Shown here one piece after another: positions 34,914-44,040 of a DNA stretch of 64,000 nucleotides. The notes beneath the pieces were generated by a model, which made no database searches, had not been told where the DNA came from, and saw nothing but the letters and a program-made list of their open reading frames with translations. The stretch's first letter is position 1. Every line of letters starts with the position of its first letter. The translations under genes and the position numbers were made by a program. The DNA comes from Methylosarcina fibrata AML-C10. GTDB lineage: Bacteria; Pseudomonadota; Gammaproteobacteria; Methylococcales; Methylomonadaceae. The stretch covers positions 1,996,990-2,060,989 of the forward strand of contig NZ_KB889965.1 in NCBI RefSeq assembly GCF_000372865.1, in the 5' to 3' direction.

Positions 34914-36515
34914 CTAGGAAATCCCCTGCGAACCGGCGATAATGGGAGAACATTCGCCCTCCCCGGCGTCCGCTTCCGCCGTCACGGCCGCCTTGGCGGA
35001 TTTTGCCGAAAGCAGAAGAATGCCGGACACGGCAAGATAGCTGAAGGCCACCGGCAGCGATTGGGCAAAGCCGATGGCTTCGCCGTGAATCAATCCGATG
35101 AACGTGCATACCGCGCCCACCAGAGCGAAGACGGCGGCTTTGAACAATTCCCGTTCGATGATGAAAGAAGCCATCGCACCCAGGATCAATCCGCCCAGAA
35201 TGGCGCCGCCGCCGAGAACTTCCAGGCCGTGATAAAGCACCCCGGCCTGGCCCAGTTTATCCAGCCCGACCGCGGCGGCGCTGGTTCCCGCCGCGCCCAG
35301 CGCATTGTCGATCTGCAGCTTGCCCCAGGCGGCCAGATGGGGCATCAAGGCCAGAATGACGGCCGGTGCATGCGTTTTCGGCGTCTCCTGAAAGGCTTGC
35401 GCGCCTATCAGCATGCCGATGTACAGCAGGATCGGGGAAATGGCGACGACCGGGATCAGCGACGCCATCAGCGCAATGATGCCAAGCCAGGACAGGACCA
35501 GCACGGCAGATCCGGTGGCGGCCGAATAGCCGATGCGTCCGCCCATCGATTTCCAGCCGGGATGGCCGATGTAGACGGCGTTGATGAACGGATTGCCCAT
35601 CAGGCAGCCGATCAGGCTGACCACGCCGTCGGCGGTCAAAACACGCGTGGTCGGGTAGCTGTCGCCGCCCGCCGCCGCGCTTTCCACGTTGTCCATCGCT
35701 TCGACCAGATCGTAGATGCCGAACGGAATCGCCGTCACCAGAATCACGCCCAAAAACTCAAAGCCGGAAAAGACGTGGTCGACGGCAGGAAGCGGTACCG
35801 AGAAACCGAAGTTGGCGAAAGAGGCGGCCACGTTGCTCAAGCTCATGCCGCCATAATTCAGGCCCATGGCGGTAGAAGCCCAGGCGATCACAGTCCCCGC
35901 GGCAATGGCGACCAAACCTGCCGGCATGCCCTTGAAATACCGTACGCCGCCGAACCAGCCGGCCAGGATGACGGCGAAACAGACCACGCCCAGCACCGGG
36001 GTCATGTACATTTCCAGCGCGGGCCTTAGCGAAATAAAAGCAACCGACACGCCGGCCAGCGTGCCGAGCAAGGCGGCGCGCGGCGTTACCTTGCGAATGT
36101 AGGGCGCGATGAAACCGCCCAGCATCAGCACGAAACTTTGTATGAACACCCAGGTCAGGCCGGCTTCCCAACCTTTGACCGGATCGCCGGTGCTGAGCGA
36201 AATCGGCAACATGATCACAAAAACCACCACGAACATGTGCGGCACGCTGATGCCCGACGGCAAGGCGCACACATCGTCCCTGCCGCTTTTTTGCGCCAGC
36301 TTGTAGGCCAGCCGGGCATAGTACATCGTGCTCAGAAACAACATCAATCCGGTGGCCGGCAGAATTCGGCCGAATACGATCTCGTCCGGCATCTTCAGCA
36401 CAAAACGCAAAAGCCCGGTCAACACCAGCAGATTGACCAGAATATTGGTGCCGAACCCGAAGAAAGCATTCCAGTCGCCGGGTGTCCAGAGTTTAACCTT
36501 GGTTACTGTCGTCAT
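34914..36515 (-). CDS. NCS2-family nucleobase/xanthine-type permease
   Basis: A 533-residue membrane protein with about twelve helices, of the xanthine/uracil/guanine (NCS2) permease superfamily. Helix-rich segments include FGFGTNILVNLLVLTGLLRF, LPSGISVPHMFVVVFVIMLP, VTPRAALLGTLAGVSVAFIS and ILVTAIPFGIYDLVEAMDNV (with the substrate-contacting acidic residue). It probably imports a purine, pyrimidine or related ring by ion coupling. It lies 170 bases downstream of the first cysteine hydrolase on the same strand and may be in its transcript. Confidence 0.8.
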   Translation of the reverse strand: MTTVTKVKLWTPGDWNAFFGFGTNILVNLLVLTGLLRFVLKMPDEIVFGRILPATGLMLFLSTMYYARLAYKLAQKSGRDDVCALPSGISVPHMFVVVFVIMLPISLSTGDPVKGWEAGLTWVFIQSFVLMLGGFIAPYIRKVTPRAALLGTLAGVSVAFISLRPALEMYMTPVLGVVCFAVILAGWFGGVRYFKGMPAGLVAIAAGTVIAWASTAMGLNYGGMSLSNVAASFANFGFSVPLPAVDHVFSGFEFLGVILVTAIPFGIYDLVEAMDNVESAAAGGDSYPTTRVLTADGVVSLIGCLMGNPFINAVYIGHPGWKSMGGRIGYSAATGSAVLVLSWLGIIALMASLIPVVAISPILLYIGMLIGAQAFQETPKTHAPAVILALMPHLAAWGKLQIDNALGAAGTSAAAVGLDKLGQAGVLYHGLEVLGGGAILGGLILGAMASFIIERELFKAAVFALVGAVCTFIGLIHGEAIGFAQSLPVAFSYLAVSGILLLSAKSAKAAVTAEADAGEGECSPIIAGSQGIS

Positions 36516-36685
36516 ACTGCCCCCTTTTGAGCCAATGTCATTATCGTGAAAAACCTTCGTAAAATGAGATGAATTACGTGAAGCCCTTCGACAGGCTCAG
36601 GACAAACTTGTCCGTCCTGCCCAATTCCTTAATTTAGAAGGGATTGCCTGCCGAGCGTGGTGCAAAAAATAAAAAACGTCCCGTT

Positions 36686-37357
36686 TCAGGCATTCAATCC
36701 GGCCAGAATCGATTTTGAATCGGTCACCCATCCGAAAATCCCGCCTTGCGCCTTGATCATGTTGAGGCCCGCTTCGTGAAATTCCGGGATGTAGGAAGCG
36801 CAGCAATCGCCCGGCACGAGGCAACGGTAGCCCCGGTCGTTCGCTTCTCTGACCGTGGTGTGCACGCAGACTTCCGTGGTCACTCCGCAGACGATCAGAT
36901 TTTCTACGGCCCGTTTTTGCAGAATGTCCTGAAGATCGGTCGCATAGAATGCGCCTTTTCCGGGCTTGTCGACGACCGGCTCGCCGATTTGCGGATACAG
37001 CTCCGGAATGAGGTCGTGACCGGACTCGCCGCGGATCAGGATGCGGCCCATCGGCCCCATTTGCCCGATGCGCAGACTGGGGTCGCCGCGCTCGATTTTA
37101 GCCCGGTGCGCATCCGACAGATCGGGAAGATGGCCTTCACGGGTATGAATCACCAGCACGCCCTGTTGCCGAGCCGCGTTCAAAAGAGCTTTGCAAGGTT
37201 CGATGGCGGCCGCCAGCAGCGACACATCGTTGCCCAGGGACTCGCCGAAACCGCCGGGCTCGAGAAAGTCGCGCTGCATGTCGATCATAATGACGGCGGT
37301 TCTGGCCAGATCGATGGCAAGCGCTTCGGGTTCGGCCTCAATGACAATATCTGGCAT
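36686..37357 (-). CDS. Isochorismatase-superfamily cysteine hydrolase
   Basis: A 223-residue amidohydrolase of the isochorismatase fold. The catalytic triad reads Asp26 (AVIMIDMQRDF), Lys131 ([15 protein letters not shown]) and Cys164 (CGVTTEVCVHTT). The HTREGHLPDLSDAHR and GRILIRGESGHDLIPEL stretches put it in the same branch as biuret and triuret hydrolases and the second hydrolase at 41367-42047, with which it shares many motifs. It probably cleaves a ureido- or amide-type substrate. The operator-like motif shared with the ABC operon lies upstream. Confidence 0.85.
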   Translation of the reverse strand: MPDIVIEAEPEALAIDLARTAVIMIDMQRDFLEPGGFGESLGNDVSLLAAAIEPCKALLNAARQQGVLVIHTREGHLPDLSDAHRAKIERGDPSLRIGQMGPMGRILIRGESGHDLIPELYPQIGEPVVDKPGKGAFYATDLQDILQKRAVENLIVCGVTTEVCVHTTVREANDRGYRCLVPGDCCASYIPEFHEAGLNMIKAQGGIFGWVTDSKSILAGLNA

Positions 37358-37405
37358 GGCGGATCTTTATCGGTTAATTGTCGGGATTTACTAAGGATGC
37401 ATCCA

Positions 37406-37419
37406 TGTATACAACAAAG
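37406..37419 (-). promoter_or_regulatory. GntR-type operator candidate upstream of the first hydrolase
   Basis: On the minus strand this reads CTTTGTTGTATACA. It contains the palindrome TGTATACA and matches the motif at 45320-45333 except for one purine. It lies 49-62 bases before the hydrolase start and about 400 bases before the gntR gene. TTGTATACAA-like sites are typical of GntR/FCD regulators. The remainder of the 37358-37817 spacer shows no gene I can support. Confidence 0.5.
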
Positions 37420-37817
37420 CAAATCGCATGCCATTGTTTTCGGGCGAGAAGGCTATTTATAACTCATTGTAATTATGAAGTTAATTTGAGATGGGTGTTG
37501 GATTTCGGAAACATCGTCCGTCGTTTCTGCATCGCTATGAAGCAAAAACGATCTTTCCTGCATTGCTTTGGCGCATCGGCTGTGCAGCACGGACCATCCG
37601 GATCGGCAAAACAGACTTGGCCCAAGGCAGGGCAATCGGTCAGGCGGACTTTTAACGGCGTCACAGATACCGCATTCGATTTTTTTGCCGGTAAACTACT
37701 TTTTCCAAACCATTTGACGCATAATGCGTTCCGGTCTTTAATTGTCTTTATTGCCGGCCGGCCAGCCTGATTTTTAGCCGCCCGCCCTCACCGCCCCAAA
37801 CCATGCCATAAATTCTC

Positions 37818-38522
37818 ATGACGACCGCAAAAAGCGAAACGGCTCAGAGCATCTATCTCACACTCCGCAACATGATTCTGAATTTCGAGATTCAGCCGAA
37901 CTCAAGGCTGACCGAAACCGAACTGGCACACTCGTTCAAAGTCAGCCGGACGCCGATCCGGGAAGCCCTGCAGCGCCTGGAAACCGAAGAGCTGATCAGC
38001 ATTCGCCCGAAGCAGGGCTGTTTCGTTCGAGGCATCGACTTCGACGAATTCGCCGATTACTATCAGGTTCGCATCAATCTGGAAATGTTGTCGCTGGAAA
38101 CGGCCTGCCGCAACATGCCGGACGAAGCGTTGAAAAAACTGAGCGAGGTCTGGGAAAACGATGCGGCGGCCGGGGATGCGGGCGATGCCGAGCGCATCGC
38201 CGATCTGGATGAAGCCTTTCATCTCAGACTTGCCGAAGGCGGAGGCAATCGTGTACTGGTCAAGATGCTGAGCGATATCAACAATCGGATTCGCATTGTC
38301 CGGCGTCTGGATTTTACCGATTACGAACGCATCGTCAAAACCTACGAAGAGCATTACAAAATTCTGCAATCGCTGCTCAAGCGGGATGTGGCGACCGCCA
38401 AAAACGACATGATCGAGCACATCAGGAAAAGCGAGGAATTCACCAAAAGGCTGACCTTAATCAATCTCGGCATGCACAAAAACCGCGGCTTTTCTTTTTC
38501 GGACGAGGCCAGATCGGCTTGA
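37818..38522 (+). CDS. GntR-family (FCD) transcriptional regulator
   Basis: A 234-residue repressor or activator: winged helix-turn-helix in 1-75 (LRNMILNFEIQPNSRLTETE, then HSFKVSRTPIREALQRLETE, the recognition helix), and an FCD ligand domain at about 85-215 (LDEAFHLRLAEGGGNRVLVK and EEHYKILQSLLKRDVATAKN, which carry the metal- or ligand-binding Asp/His residues). It is divergent from the first hydrolase and probably controls the surrounding uptake and hydrolysis genes through TTGTATACAA-like sites. The effector would be a carboxylate or a pathway intermediate. Confidence 0.88.
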   Translation: MTTAKSETAQSIYLTLRNMILNFEIQPNSRLTETELAHSFKVSRTPIREALQRLETEELISIRPKQGCFVRGIDFDEFADYYQVRINLEMLSLETACRNMPDEALKKLSEVWENDAAAGDAGDAERIADLDEAFHLRLAEGGGNRVLVKMLSDINNRIRIVRRLDFTDYERIVKTYEEHYKILQSLLKRDVATAKNDMIEHIRKSEEFTKRLTLINLGMHKNRGFSFSDEARSA

Positions 38523-38569
38523 TGCGATAAAGCGCGATTCAGAGCCGCATTACGCCTTAGCCGGCCCCA

Positions 38570-38938
38570 TCATTCGTCCAGAAACTGCACCGGTTTAAGC
38601 CAGTGCGCCAGCACCAGGCAGCCTTCCCGGCTGGACACGCTGTGCTCCGAGCCTTCGGGATTGTATATGTAACTGCCTGCCGGATACAGGCCTCTTTCAT
38701 CCTGCTGCGAACCGGAAAGGACATAGAGGTGCTCGTCGCCGGCATGCCGATGCAAAGGCACCGTAGCACCGGGTTCGTAGCGGATCAGGCCGACCCGGTA
38801 GCCGGAATCGGGATCCTGGAACAACAGGCGGAAATGGACGCCTTCGCGAAGAGAGCTCCAACCTCCCGGCGTATCCAGTATTATTTCGGAGGGAATTGAA
38901 AAAGGCTGTTTCGAGAAAGGCAGGTTCATCGTGTCCAT
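38570..38938 (-). CDS. Cupin (ChrR-like) protein
   Basis: A 122-residue single-domain cupin of the ChrR-like type. Motif 1 is VPLHRHAGDEHLYVLSGS (His, His and Glu metal ligands) and motif 2 is GSYIYNPEGSEHSVSSREG. It is probably a metal-binding enzyme or sensor. Context suggests a role linked to the ABC operon or the hydrolases, since it lies downstream of the allophanate-type gene on the same strand, but substrate is unknown. It converges on the gntR gene. Confidence 0.75.
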   Translation of the reverse strand: MDTMNLPFSKQPFSIPSEIILDTPGGWSSLREGVHFRLLFQDPDSGYRVGLIRYEPGATVPLHRHAGDEHLYVLSGSQQDERGLYPAGSYIYNPEGSEHSVSSREGCLVLAHWLKPVQFLDE

Positions 38939-39003
38939 CGCGAGGGAAATTTACCGGTTTCGGTGCCGGCACGGTCTCGATGAGTCCGGGCGGCTATTGG
39001 TTG

Positions 39004-39027
39004 TCGGGGCGAATTCATTCGCCCCGA
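39004..39027. repeat. Perfect hairpin repeat between two minus-strand genes
   Basis: A ten-base stem TCGGGGCGAA/TTCGCCCCGA encloses the loop TTCA. No T run follows on either strand, so this is more like a dispersed palindromic repeat than a terminator. A degenerate relative, GAATTCATTCACCCCGGGCG, lies near 12203. Confidence 0.55.
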
Positions 39028-39132
39028 AAGGCGTGAAGAAAACAATTCAATTCGGAAGGCTGCATAAAGTAAGGAGACTCGGTCAGATTCCGCGATCGGC
39101 GGCAGCCATCCTCTTTCATAACGGACGACTCT

Positions 39133-39543
39133 TCAGCGCGGCCCGGCGTTTCCGTTCCGGTAGGCGCGCCAGCTTGCGAAACCGGAGATATCGCGGTGGC
39201 GCGGCAATACCGCCTCACGCGGAAACAGGATGCCCCATTCACAGGTTCCGTCGCTCAATTTTACAAGGCCTCGATACAGATTCGGCGGTTCGCCGGCTTC
39301 AATCCGCTGCCAGACCTCCCAAGGCACGTCATAAAGCTCGCCCGCCACCGAAACGCCCCCGTCGGACACTTCATACATGCCGGGATGTATGTCGTCGATC
39401 GAAAAAAGGCGGTAACAGGGCGCCGTGCTGGCCTCGCCGATGAACTTGGCCCCGTCGAGGTTGGCGTGCAAGGCGAATCCGCGCATCAACGTACCGTTGA
39501 CGAACAGAATGAAGGAGTCCGGCCGGTCCGGGAGAGCCGTCAT
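39133..39543 (-). CDS. Stand-alone allophanate hydrolase C-terminal domain-like protein
   Basis: A 136-residue protein resembling the C-terminal gamma-glutamylcyclotransferase-like domain of allophanate hydrolase (AtzF/DUR1): FVNGTLMRGFALHANLDGAK, STAPCYRLFSIDDIHPGMYE, then VAGELYDVPWEVWQRIEAGE and YRGLVKLSDGTCEWGILF. The amidase half that hydrolyses allophanate is not next to it. The C-terminal domain of AtzF converts or removes the product of the amidase step. Here a separate protein may do that for a partner encoded elsewhere. It supports a biuret/allophanate theme for the cluster. Confidence 0.72.
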   Translation of the reverse strand: MTALPDRPDSFILFVNGTLMRGFALHANLDGAKFIGEASTAPCYRLFSIDDIHPGMYEVSDGGVSVAGELYDVPWEVWQRIEAGEPPNLYRGLVKLSDGTCEWGILFPREAVLPRHRDISGFASWRAYRNGNAGPR

Positions 39544-39810
39544 AACCGCACCTTGTGCCGTCCGGCCGGGGCGGCAGGTTCGCTCCTGCGCGGCAACGCC
39601 GATAATGACGGAAACGGACCGAATGACGGCAAAGAAAATGTATTATTCAAGGTCTTTTTCTCCAACAGATTAAGAAACATTCAGGCGCCCTTTCTCCCCA
39701 TCGGCAAAAAATGGGCAAGGCCGGCGGAAAAAACGATCGGAAAGGAAGCCGGAAGCGCTGCTCGTAGCCACCCTGGTACTTCGGGACCAGCCCCGTCTGC
39801 CATTACCCAT

Positions 39811-41370
39811 TCAATGACCGGCCATCCTGAGCCCGATAAGATCCGGATTGGCCAGAGCAGCCGGCGCCTCATACGTCAACCGGCCTTCGAACATCACCGC
39901 GATCCGGTCGCCGAGCATCATCAGTTCGTCGAGATCTTCGCTGATCAACAGGACCGCAGCCCCCAGATTGCGTGCCTCCATCAGTTGCTTTCGAACTTCG
40001 GAAGCGGCGGCGAAATCGAGGCCGAAACAGGGATTGGCCGCCACCAGCAGATCGACCTGACCGGAAAGTTCACGGGCCAGCACCAGCCTCTGGAGATTGC
40101 CGCCGGACAGCGTTTCGACGCGGCGGTTCAGTTCCGGCGGAGACACCCGGAAGCGCTCGATCAAGGACCGGGCATACCGCTGTTGTGCTTTCGCATCGAT
40201 GAACCAGCGCCAGCGGGTGAAGCCGGGCCGGTCGAAAACACGCAGCGCCAGATTTTCGGCCGTGCTCATCCGCGGCACGCAAGCATTGCGAAGAGGGTCT
40301 TCCGGCAGACAGTGGAAACGAAAGCGGACCATATCTTTGCGGGCCGCCGAATACGGCAAACCGTCGATACGGATATCACCCTGTTCCGGCCGGCGCTGGC
40401 CGGACAGCACCTGCACCAGTTCCCGCTGGCCGTTTCCGGATACTCCGGCAATGCCGAGAATTTCACCGCCATGGAGCTTAAGGTTCAAGGACCTGACGGC
40501 CTTCGAACCGTGGTCGGAGAAAGCGGTCAGATTCCTGATCTCGAGCTTGACCGGCCCTTTGCCCGCCTCGGCGCGAGCGGCCATTTTCGCAATGGGTTCG
40601 CGGCCGATCATCAACTCGCCGAGCATGGCCGGGGTTTTACCCGACAAGGGACCGCTATAGACCAGCCTGCCATGCCGGAGCACGGACACCGAGTCGGCAA
40701 AATCGATCACCTCCCGGAACTTGTGGGTGATGATCAAAACGCTCAGCTCGTTGCAACGGGTCCGCGCCTTCAGCATGCCGAGGATTTCGTCGGCTTCCTG
40801 CGGCGTCAACACCGACGTGGGTTCGTCCAGAATCAAGATTTTAGGCCGCAGGAAAAGCTGTTTTAACAGCTCGACCTTCTGCTTTTCGCCCGCGGATAAA
40901 TCAGAGGCTTTTTTATCCAGAGAAATCCGGAACGGAGTTTCGGTCATGAAGGCTTCGAGGTGCTGCCGCTCTTTTTGCCAATGAATCCTTTTTGGAATCG
41001 GCAACCGCGACAACACCAGGTTTTCGAGCACGGTCATGCCCGGCACCAGCGTAAAATGCTGATAGACCATGCCCAGCCCATGACGATGGGCATCGCGCGT
41101 GTGATGGATCTCGCATTCGCGGTTGCCGATCAGCACGGTCCCCCGATCGGCGGCATAATAACCCATGACGCATTTGACCAGGGTGCTTTTACCGGCGCCG
41201 TTACCGCCCAAAAGCGCATGAATCGAACCCTGCCGCAACTTGAACGACACCTCGTCGAGCGCCTGAATCGCTCCGAAACGCTTGCCGAGACCGACCACTT
41301 CGAGCGCCGGCGAGCCGTGTGCAGCCTCCGCTTCCGGCTCCGGCAAACTCCGCACCGAAAGGTTGTTCAC
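39811..41370 (-). CDS. BMP-type ABC transporter ATP-binding protein (two NBDs)
   Basis: A 519-residue duplicated ATPase of the ribose/nucleoside (YufO/RbsA-like) type. First NBD: Walker [12 protein letters not shown], signature [13 protein letters not shown], Walker [11 protein letters not shown]. The second NBD has [36 protein letters not shown] and [16 protein letters not shown]. As in this subfamily, the second site is degenerate. GTG at 41370 overlaps the hydrolase stop (GTGA). It would power import of the substrate bound by the BMP protein. Confidence 0.9.
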   Translation of the reverse strand: MNNLSVRSLPEPEAEAAHGSPALEVVGLGKRFGAIQALDEVSFKLRQGSIHALLGGNGAGKSTLVKCVMGYYAADRGTVLIGNRECEIHHTRDAHRHGLGMVYQHFTLVPGMTVLENLVLSRLPIPKRIHWQKERQHLEAFMTETPFRISLDKKASDLSAGEKQKVELLKQLFLRPKILILDEPTSVLTPQEADEILGMLKARTRCNELSVLIITHKFREVIDFADSVSVLRHGRLVYSGPLSGKTPAMLGELMIGREPIAKMAARAEAGKGPVKLEIRNLTAFSDHGSKAVRSLNLKLHGGEILGIAGVSGNGQRELVQVLSGQRRPEQGDIRIDGLPYSAARKDMVRFRFHCLPEDPLRNACVPRMSTAENLALRVFDRPGFTRWRWFIDAKAQQRYARSLIERFRVSPPELNRRVETLSGGNLQRLVLARELSGQVDLLVAANPCFGLDFAAASEVRKQLMEARNLGAAVLLISEDLDELMMLGDRIAVMFEGRLTYEAPAALANPDLIGLRMAGH

Positions 41371-42047
41371 GACAGAGCCTCGATCAGGCAATCGGACGTC
41401 GACACGGCGCCGAATACGCCTCCCTGCATCCGGATCATCTTTAGGGCTGCCAGATGGTTGCCGTAATCGGTCGCGCCGCAGCAATCCCCGAGCAGCAGGC
41501 ATTCGTAACCGCGATCATTGGCATCGCGCATCGTCGTATGTACGCAGACGTCGGTCGTGATGCCGGTCAGGATCAGATTGTCGATGCCGCGCCGGCGCAA
41601 CAACAGATCCAGATCGGTCGCATAAAACGAACCTTTGCCCGGCTTGTCGACGACGGGCTCGCCGTCCAGCGGCGCCAGTTCCGGGATGATTTCCCAGCCG
41701 GGCTCGCCGCGCACCAGAATGCGCCCGCAAGGCCCGGGATCGCCGATGCCCGCTCCGATCTGCCGGCTGCGCCAGCGCTTGTTGTCCGGAAGATCGGACA
41801 AATCCGGACGATGGCCTTCGCGGGTATGGACGACGTGAAAACCCTGCTCGCGGCAAACGCTCAAAACGCGTCTGATCGGCTCGATCGGCGCACGCGTCAG
41901 CGACAAGTCGTAGCCCATTTTATCGACGTAGCCGCCTTCCCCGCAAAAATCGGTCTGCATGTCGATCACGATCAGACAGGTGTTCTCCGGACGCAAATCG
42001 CCGTTGTAAGGATAAGGATAAGGATCGCTCTTGACGAATCGAGGCAT
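41367..42047 (-). CDS. biuH: Biuret amidohydrolase-like cysteine hydrolase
   Basis: A 226-residue isochorismatase-fold hydrolase. It looks very close to rhizobial Biu[77 protein letters not shown] and [20 protein letters not shown]. The triad Asp29, Lys135, Cys168 sits a constant seven residues before Asp36, Lys142, Cys175 as I recall them for BiuH. Biuret hydrolase yields allophanate and ammonia. Triuret hydrolases belong to the same branch, so the exact substrate is not certain. It is encoded inside the ABC transporter operon, between permease and ATPase. Confidence 0.78.
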   Translation of the reverse strand: MPRFVKSDPYPYPYNGDLRPENTCLIVIDMQTDFCGEGGYVDKMGYDLSLTRAPIEPIRRVLSVCREQGFHVVHTREGHRPDLSDLPDNKRWRSRQIGAGIGDPGPCGRILVRGEPGWEIIPELAPLDGEPVVDKPGKGSFYATDLDLLLRRRGIDNLILTGITTDVCVHTTMRDANDRGYECLLLGDCCGATDYGNHLAALKMIRMQGGVFGAVSTSDCLIEALS

Positions 42048-42056
42048 GGAGTTTAC

Positions 42057-42983
42057 TCACTTGGTAATGGAAAGTTCTTCCGGAATGCCGGACAGGGAAC
42101 GCTCTCTGGAGAAAGTCGCAATCATCAGCATCAAGGTCAATACATAGGGTGCCGCATTGAACAAATAATAGCCGCCGGTAATGCCGACCGACTGCAAGGC
42201 GGGGCCGAGCGCACCGGCGCCGCCGAATAGAAGCGAGGCATACAGGCAGCGCATCGGCTGCCAGCGTGCGAAGACGACCAGTGCCACCGAGATCAAGCCC
42301 TGACCGCTGGACAATCCTTCATTCCAACTGCCCGGATAATGCAGCGACAGAAACGCACCACCGACGCCGGCCAGAAAGCCGCCGGCGACAGTGGCTGCGG
42401 TCCGTACCCGATTGACCGGAAAACCGAGAGCTTCGGCGGCATTGCGGCTGTCGCCCACCGTTCGCACCATCAGTCCCCAGCGGGTATTGGCCAAAAACCA
42501 GGCCAATAGCGGTGCGGCGACAAGACCCAGCAGAAACAGCACGTTGATTTCAAGTGCGGAACGGACGTGCGCGTTCGAACTCCAGTTACCCAACGCAAGC
42601 GCCGGAAGATGCGGCGCAGTCGGCTGAATATACGGCTTGCCTAGAAAAAACGCCACGCCTGTGCCGAACAGCATCAACGCGATCCCCACCGCAATATCGT
42701 TGACTTTCGGCAGGCTGCACAGCCAGGCATGAATCAGTCCGAGCACCATGCCGGTACTGCCTGCCGCCAGCACGCCGAGCCAGGGCAAGCCGCTCGAATA
42801 CGACACGGCATAGGCCGACATCGCGCCGAGAACCAGATTGCCTTCGAGTCCGAGATTGATGCGGCCGCTCTTTTCGGTCAGACACTCGCCGAGACTGACG
42901 AACAAATACGGGGTGCCGGCCCGGATCGCCCCGGCCAGCACGGCAAGCAGTACGCCCCATCCGCCCAAGGCGTCTTCGTTCAC
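42057..42983 (-). CDS. BMP-type ABC transporter permease, second subunit
   Basis: A 308-residue BPD_transp_2-type permease of the YufQ kind: GTPYLFVSLGECLTEKSGRI, NLGLEGNLVLGAMSAYAVSY, INVLFLLGLVAAPLLAWFLA, then GFPVNRVRTAATVAGGFLAG and GLSSGQGLISVALVVFARW. About eight to nine helices. It overlaps the first permease gene by 4 bases and precedes the biuret-hydrolase-like gene by 9 bases. Confidence 0.9.
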   Translation of the reverse strand: MNEDALGGWGVLLAVLAGAIRAGTPYLFVSLGECLTEKSGRINLGLEGNLVLGAMSAYAVSYSSGLPWLGVLAAGSTGMVLGLIHAWLCSLPKVNDIAVGIALMLFGTGVAFFLGKPYIQPTAPHLPALALGNWSSNAHVRSALEINVLFLLGLVAAPLLAWFLANTRWGLMVRTVGDSRNAAEALGFPVNRVRTAATVAGGFLAGVGGAFLSLHYPGSWNEGLSSGQGLISVALVVFARWQPMRCLYASLLFGGAGALGPALQSVGITGGYYLFNAAPYVLTLMLMIATFSRERSLSGIPEELSITK

Positions 42984-44038
42984 TCCGGCCTCCGGTTTTC
43001 ATGCCATGCCGGCAAACGGCCGTACCAGGTTTCGCCAAGCAATATGGCCATGAACAGCACGCTCTGCAGGATCAGTATGGCCGCATCGGGCAACTGATGG
43101 GTGCGCTGCAGCAGGCCGGCACTGGCCGAGATGCCGCCCAGAAGCAGGGAAACAGGGATCACCGCCAGGGAATTCTGCCGGGCCAGAAACGCCACCAGAA
43201 TGCCCGCATAACCGTATCCTGCGGCCAGCGACGCGTTCGCGGTACCGTGGATCGCAGCCACTTCGATGCCTCCGGCCAGGCCTGCGGCGGCGCCGGCGCA
43301 AAAACAGACAGCCACGGTCAGCCATCCGACCGGAAGCCCGACGACCCTGGCCGCGCGAAGATTGCCGCCGGCGACTCGAACGGCAAAGCCGAAAGTCGTC
43401 TTCCGGAACAGCAGATAGCAAGCAAGGCACAGCGCCACGCCGTAAAACAGTCCCCAGTGCACGCCCAGGCCCGGAATGTCGCCCAGCATGTGGGCACTGC
43501 CGATCGGCCGTGTCGAGGGCTTGTTCAGACTTTCTGGATCGCGTAGGGGCCCTGTGACCAGATGATTCATCAGCGCAATCGCAATATAGTTGAACAACAG
43601 GCTGGTAATGGTTTCGTTCATGCCTCGGCAGTGTTTCAGCCAGCCGACGAGAGCAATCCAGAGCCCGCCCGAGAGCAGCCCGGACGTCAGCACCGCCGTC
43701 AGCGCAAGCCAGGGGGGCTGACTGCCGAAAGCCAAGCCGGCCACGGCCGCGCAAACGCCACCGATCACCACGGCCCCTTCACCGCCGATCATGATCAGGC
43801 CCAGTTGCGCCGGCAAGGCGGTGCACAAGGCCGTCAGCATCAACGGCACCGCCCGCTCCAGGGTATTGCGCCAGGAAAAGCCGCTGCCGAAACCACCCCG
43901 GTAAATGGTATGAAAGACTTCCAGAGGATTGTTGCCGACGCAAAGCATAAAGGTTCCGAACGCCATCAGCCCCAGAACCAACGCTCCCACGGGAATCAGC
44001 AAGTTTTCCATGGCTGCAAGCCAAGCCGACGTTTTCAT
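42980..44038 (-). CDS. BMP-type ABC transporter permease, first subunit
   Basis: A 352-residue BPD_transp_2-type permease of the YufP kind with about nine helices: LMLTALCTALPAQLGLIMIG, GEGAVVIGGVCAAVAGLAFG, RGMNETITSLLFNYIAIALM (the coupling-loop region) and TTFGFAVRVAGGNLRAARVV. It starts 2 bases after the binding-protein gene. Together with the other permease it forms the membrane channel. Confidence 0.9.
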   Translation of the reverse strand: MKTSAWLAAMENLLIPVGALVLGLMAFGTFMLCVGNNPLEVFHTIYRGGFGSGFSWRNTLERAVPLMLTALCTALPAQLGLIMIGGEGAVVIGGVCAAVAGLAFGSQPPWLALTAVLTSGLLSGGLWIALVGWLKHCRGMNETITSLLFNYIAIALMNHLVTGPLRDPESLNKPSTRPIGSAHMLGDIPGLGVHWGLFYGVALCLACYLLFRKTTFGFAVRVAGGNLRAARVVGLPVGWLTVAVCFCAGAAAGLAGGIEVAAIHGTANASLAAGYGYAGILVAFLARQNSLAVIPVSLLLGGISASAGLLQRTHQLPDAAILILQSVLFMAILLGETWYGRLPAWHENRRPE

Positions 44039-44040
44039 GG

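Noticed and set aside
34515-34917. Two opposing frames of about 110 codons
   Set aside because: Neither has family motifs, a good start site or a clear context. They may be an overlapping chance pair.
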